Assembly (NCBI GenBank): GCA_024644185.1
Contig: JAHELM010000064.1
Span: forward strand, 1 to 8,983
Length of the DNA: 8,983 nt
Reading direction: 5' to 3'
Source: Rhodospirillales bacterium
Lineage (GTDB): Bacteria > Pseudomonadota > Alphaproteobacteria > UBA8366 > JADFVY01
The translations under genes were made by a program, and so were the position numbers. Every line of letters starts with the position of its first letter. Within the stretch, counting starts at the first letter, position 1. This document shows positions 5,778-8,983 of this stretch, one piece after another. A model generated the notes under the pieces. The model was not told where the DNA came from. It worked only from the letters and a program-made list of their open reading frames with translations, and searched no databases.

Positions 5778-6782
5778 ATGACCCTGACGACCGAACACAT
5801 GTCGAAGCGCGCGCACGAACTGGACGCCCCGGATATCAAGATTTCCGTGCGGCAGACCTTCGGCATCGAGTCCGACATGGAAGTACCCGCCTTCTCGCAC
5901 GGGTCCGATTACGTGCCCGACATGGACGACGCCTATGTGTTCGACCACGATACCACGCTGGCCATCCTGGCGGGGTTTGCCTACAACCGCCGCGTCATGA
6001 TCCAGGGCTATCACGGCACCGGCAAGTCGACCCATGTCGAACAGGTGGCCGCGCGGCTCAACTGGCCCATGGTGCGCGTCAACCTGGACAGCCATATCAG
6101 CCGTATCGACCTGATCGGCAAGGACGCGATCGTGCTGCGCGACGGCCAGCAGGTGACCGAATTCCGCGAGGGCATCCTGCCCTGGGCGCTGCAGAGCCCC
6201 TGCGCGCTGTGCTTCGACGAATACGACGCCGGCCGCCCCGACGTCATGTTCGTGATCCAGCGCATCCTCGAGGTCGAGGGCAAGCTGACGCTGCTGGACC
6301 AGAGCCGGGTGATCCGCCCGCATCCCTGGTTCCGCCTGTTCTCCACCTCGAACACGGTGGGCCTGGGCGACACCACCGGCCTGTATCACGGGACGCAGCA
6401 GATCAACCAGGCGCAGATGGATCGCTGGAGCATCGTCGCCACGCTGAACTATCTGGCGCATGACGAGGAAGTGCGCATCGTCCTGTCCAAGGCGCGGAAC
6501 TACGACACCGACGAAGGACGCAAGACGATCTCGGCCATGGTGGCGCTTGCCGACCTGACGCGTTCCGGCTTCATCAATGGCGATATCTCGACCGTCATGT
6601 CGCCGCGCACGGTGATCATCTGGGCACAGAACGCCGCCATTTTCGGGGATGTGGGCTTCGCCTTCCGGGTGACCTTCCTGAACAAGTGCGACGAGATGGA
6701 ACGGCCGATCGTCGCCGAATACTACCAGCGTTGCTTCGGCGCCGAATTGCCCGAATCCGGGGTCAAGGCGACGCTGGTCTGA
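5778..6782 (+). CDS. cobS: Aerobic cobaltochelatase subunit CobS
   Basis: CobS is the AAA+ ATPase of the CobNST cobaltochelatase, which inserts Co2+ into hydrogenobyrinic acid a,c-diamide in the oxygen-dependent cobalamin pathway. The 334-residue product matches the family length. It shows an N-terminal region with VRQTFGIESDMEVPAFS, Walker A GYHGTGKST at 77-85, Walker B CALCFDEYDAG with D147 and E148, and a sensor-1 Asn at N192 (FSTSN). The later segment TVMSPRTVIIWAQNAAIFGDVGFAFR is also typical of CobS. The ATG at 5778 is followed by sequence that looks conserved from about residue 15 on; the ribosome site is weak. cobT follows after 20 bases. The 65-base upstream gap shows no cobalamin riboswitch. 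CobS should not be confused with the unrelated adenosylcobinamide-GDP transferase of the same name in enterics. Confidence 0.95.
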   Translation: MTLTTEHMSKRAHELDAPDIKISVRQTFGIESDMEVPAFSHGSDYVPDMDDAYVFDHDTTLAILAGFAYNRRVMIQGYHGTGKSTHVEQVAARLNWPMVRVNLDSHISRIDLIGKDAIVLRDGQQVTEFREGILPWALQSPCALCFDEYDAGRPDVMFVIQRILEVEGKLTLLDQSRVIRPHPWFRLFSTSNTVGLGDTTGLYHGTQQINQAQMDRWSIVATLNYLAHDEEVRIVLSKARNYDTDEGRKTISAMVALADLTRSGFINGDISTVMSPRTVIIWAQNAAIFGDVGFAFRVTFLNKCDEMERPIVAEYYQRCFGAELPESGVKATLV

Positions 6783-6802
6783 GCGCCGCGGCGGAACACG
6801 CA

Positions 6803-8695
6803 ATGGCCGAGCACGAGACCCCCATCGAGACGTTCAGGCGGGCCAATCAGGCGGCCTTCCGGGCGATTTCCGGCGAGCGCGAGGCGGAACTCGCCTATGG
6901 CACCGAATCCGGGACCAGGGGCGACGGGCGGCGGATCCGCGTGCCGCTGCCCAGCCGCGACCTGCCGGCCGAGGAGGTGGCCTGCGTGCGCGGCGCCAGC
7001 GACGCCCAGGCACTGCGCCTGCGCCTGCATGACGAGGCCCTGCACGCCCGCCGCCGGCCGACCGGCGATGTCGCCCCGGCTCTGTACGATGCCCTGGAAC
7101 AGGCGCGCGTCGAGGCAATCGGGGCGCGCCGCATGGCCGGCGTCTCGGAGAATCTGGCGGCGGCGCTGGAGGACAGGTACCGGCGCGAGGGCTTTGGCGT
7201 GGTCGAGGATACGGCGGATGCCATGACCCCGGAGATCGTCCGGCTGATGGCCCGCCAGGCGATGACCGGCGCCCCGCCGCCGCCGTCCGCCCGCAAGGCC
7301 TGGGCCGAGTGGCAGCCGAAGCTGGAGGGCAGGCTGCGCGGCGCCTTGCAGGAGCTTCAGCGCTGCATCGACGACCAGGGCGCCTATGGCGACGCCGCGC
7401 GGCGGCTGATCCGCGGTCTCGACATCGAGCTGGGCGAGCTGGAGGAGAACGAGGCCGGCGACGAATCCGACGAGCAGACCGGCGAGGACCAGCAGGACGG
7501 CCCGGAATCGGCGGGCGAGGAGGTCGAGGGTCAGGGCAAGCTGGAACAGGCCCTGTCCGACAGCATGGCCGCCGACACGGGCGACATGGACATGCAGGAA
7601 GCCGGCGAGGCCGGCGAGGGCGAGGCGATGACCGCGCCGGGCGGCGAGACGCCGGGCGATCCGGGCATGAAACGCCGCCCCGAGCACGATCTGTCAAACC
7701 TGCCGCGCGAGCCCTTCTACAAGGTCTTCACCGGCGAATTCGACGAGACGATAGACGCCGCCGAACTTTGCGACCCGGCGGAGCTGGACCGGCTGCGGCA
7801 ATTGCTGGACCAGCAGTTGACCCATCTGCAGGGCATCATCGGCAAGCTGGCCAACCAGTTGCAGCGCCGCCTGCTGGCCAAGCAGACGCGAAGCTGGGAT
7901 TTCAACCTCGAGGAAGGGCTGCTGGACACGGCGCGGCTGGACCGGGTGATCCTGAACCCGATGACCGCCCTCAGCTTCAAGCAGGAACAGGACACCGAAT
8001 TCCGCGATACGGTGGTCACCCTGCTGCTGGACAATTCCGGCTCGATGCGCGGCCGACCCATCGCCATCGCGGCGATGAGCGCCGATATCCTGGCGCGCAC
8101 GCTGGAACGCTGCGGCGTCAAGGTCGAGATCCTCGGCTTCACCACCCGGGCGTGGAAGGGCGGGCAGGCGCGCGAGAAATGGATCGCCGACGGCAAGCCG
8201 ACCAATCCGGGCCGCCTCAACGATCTGCGCCACATCATCTACAAGACCGCCGACGCGCCGCTGCGTCGGGCCCGCAAGAATCTGGGCCTGATGCTGCGCG
8301 AAGGGCTGCTGAAGGAAAACATCGACGGCGAGGCGCTGCTCTGGGCGCATGACCGGCTGCTGGCGCGCAACGAACAGCGCCGCATCCTGATGGTCATTTC
8401 CGACGGCGCGCCGGTCGACGATTCCACCCTGTCGGTGAATGCCGGCAACTACCTGGAACGGCATCTGCGCGACGTCATCGAATTCATCGAGACCCGCTCG
8501 CCGGTGCAGCTTGTCGCCATCGGCATCGGCCACGACGTGACCCGCTACTACCAGCGCGCGGTCACCATCATGGACGTGGAACAACTGGGCGGCACGATCA
8601 TGGAAAAGCTGAGCGAGCTGTTCGACGAGGATACCGCGCCGCGTCGCCACACCGCCGGAGCGCGCGGCCTGGCGGCCGCCGGGCGAAGGCTTTAG
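6803..8695 (+). CDS. cobT: Aerobic cobaltochelatase subunit CobT
   Basis: CobT is the adaptor-like subunit that joins the CobS ATPase ring to CobN. The 630-residue product is the expected size. In order, it has a helical N-terminal domain (about 1-210), a highly acidic Glu/Asp/Gly linker (about 211-292), the block EPFYKVFTGEFDE, and a C-terminal VWA domain. The VWA domain has a complete MIDAS: DNSGS at 410-414, T447/T448 in GFTTR, and D534 in SDGAPVDD. It ends with an Arg-rich tail (about 24 residues, RRHTAGARG...GRRL) that seems longer than in the relatives I recall. The ATG at 6803 lies 20 bases after cobS with a GGA-containing ribosome site; the frame is open further upstream but would overlap cobS heavily. 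This is not the CobT phosphoribosyltransferase of enterics. cobN is not in the window. Confidence 0.95.
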   Translation: MAEHETPIETFRRANQAAFRAISGEREAELAYGTESGTRGDGRRIRVPLPSRDLPAEEVACVRGASDAQALRLRLHDEALHARRRPTGDVAPALYDALEQARVEAIGARRMAGVSENLAAALEDRYRREGFGVVEDTADAMTPEIVRLMARQAMTGAPPPPSARKAWAEWQPKLEGRLRGALQELQRCIDDQGAYGDAARRLIRGLDIELGELEENEAGDESDEQTGEDQQDGPESAGEEVEGQGKLEQALSDSMAADTGDMDMQEAGEAGEGEAMTAPGGETPGDPGMKRRPEHDLSNLPREPFYKVFTGEFDETIDAAELCDPAELDRLRQLLDQQLTHLQGIIGKLANQLQRRLLAKQTRSWDFNLEEGLLDTARLDRVILNPMTALSFKQEQDTEFRDTVVTLLLDNSGSMRGRPIAIAAMSADILARTLERCGVKVEILGFTTRAWKGGQAREKWIADGKPTNPGRLNDLRHIIYKTADAPLRRARKNLGLMLREGLLKENIDGEALLWAHDRLLARNEQRRILMVISDGAPVDDSTLSVNAGNYLERHLRDVIEFIETRSPVQLVAIGIGHDVTRYYQRAVTIMDVEQLGGTIMEKLSELFDEDTAPRRHTAGARGLAAAGRRL

Positions 8696-8708
8696 GCAGG
8701 CGGTTCCT

Positions 8709-8983
8709 CTAGCCGGGCGGTGGCGGGCCGGCCACCGGTTCGCGCCGCTGCTTGCGCGCCGGCTTGCGTCGACGCAGCGTGAACGGCGCGATCAGCACCA
8801 GTTCCGCCGACCAGCCGACGACGAATCCGGCAAGCCCGTATCCCAGCCCTTCCGCGGTCACCGGAATGCCGGGCCGGAAATCGCCCCAGGTCGCGGCGAT
8901 GGTCGTCGGCTCATACCGCCGGATGAAAACGATCCCGCGCTTCCAGGGCGCCGCCCGGGCCAGATCGGCATAGGCCACCCGCA
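8709..8983 (-). CDS. C-terminal part of a membrane protein resembling DUF2937
   Basis: The minus-strand frame is open at the right edge, and 91 complete codons are seen. A GTG at 8978 could be a start, but the reading frame continues to the edge and the segment lacks an N-terminal anchor, so the real start probably lies outside the window. The visible part reads ARAAPWKR, then TWGDFRPGIPVTAEGLGYGLAGFVVGWSAEL, a single hydrophobic segment, then a strongly basic tail (RRRKPARKQRR) that should stay in the cytoplasm. The phrase 'F.P.IPVTAEGL...GF..GW' recalls the C-terminus of DUF2937 proteins, whose function is unknown. It converges with cobT, the stops being 13 bases apart. Confidence 0.6.
   Translation of the reverse strand, partial: RVAYADLARAAPWKRGIVFIRRYEPTTIAATWGDFRPGIPVTAEGLGYGLAGFVVGWSAELVLIAPFTLRRRKPARKQRREPVAGPPPPG
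8718..8737. terminator. GC hairpin between convergent cobT and the DUF2937-like gene
   Basis: CGGTGGC (8718-8724) and GCCACCG (8731-8737) form a perfect 7-base stem with a 6-base loop, just past the cobT stop and inside the last codons of the opposing gene. No T-run follows on either strand. It might end cobT transcription, but it could equally be chance in GC-rich coding DNA. Confidence 0.2.

Overview
The window is GC-rich, densely coding DNA. Its gene order (aroK-aroB-CorC/HlyC family gene, then bolA, a J-domain gene, cobS and cobT) is the chromosomal pattern of Alphaproteobacteria. The protein sequences look most like those of the Rhodospirillales in the broad sense. This assignment rests on gene order and recognised protein families, not on a database search. 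I see no sign of mobile DNA, CRISPR, tRNA or rRNA; it reads as core chromosome.

Layout. Positions 1-809 (minus strand) hold two genes of unknown function: a 46-residue single-pass membrane protein, overlapped by the start of a secreted protein that runs off the left edge. A short AT-rich divergent promoter region (about 880-935) separates them from a plus-strand, translationally coupled operon. That operon is shikimate kinase (aroK, 969-1562), 3-dehydroquinate synthase (aroB, TTG start at 1559, 1559-2674) and a CNNM/CorC-type membrane protein with CBS domains (2671-3969). A perfect hairpin lies across the stop codon of the last gene. The 206-base gap that follows carries a TTGACC promoter candidate and two adjacent tandem repeats, five copies of an 8-mer and then a GGGGCC tract. 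Together these appear to form the leader of a DUF2889 gene (4176-4718).

That gene converges on bolA (4733-5008, minus). bolA is divergent from a J-domain protein with a possible zinc site (5119-5712). Next come cobS (5778-6782) and cobT (6803-8695), two of the three subunits of the aerobic, ATP-dependent cobaltochelatase; cobN is not in the window. The right edge holds the C-terminal part of a minus-strand gene resembling DUF2937 (8709-8983).

How the genes work together. aroK and aroB serve chorismate and aromatic amino acid synthesis and are co-translated with the probable Mg2+/Co2+ membrane protein. CobS and CobT form the AAA+/VWA motor that drives cobalt insertion by CobN into hydrogenobyrinic acid a,c-diamide. 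The J-domain protein just upstream of cobS may be a chaperone partner, but this is inference from position only. I did not find a clearly new multi-gene system. The least explained parts are the double-repeat leader of the DUF2889 gene, the zinc-motif J protein, and the small membrane/secreted pair divergent from aroK.
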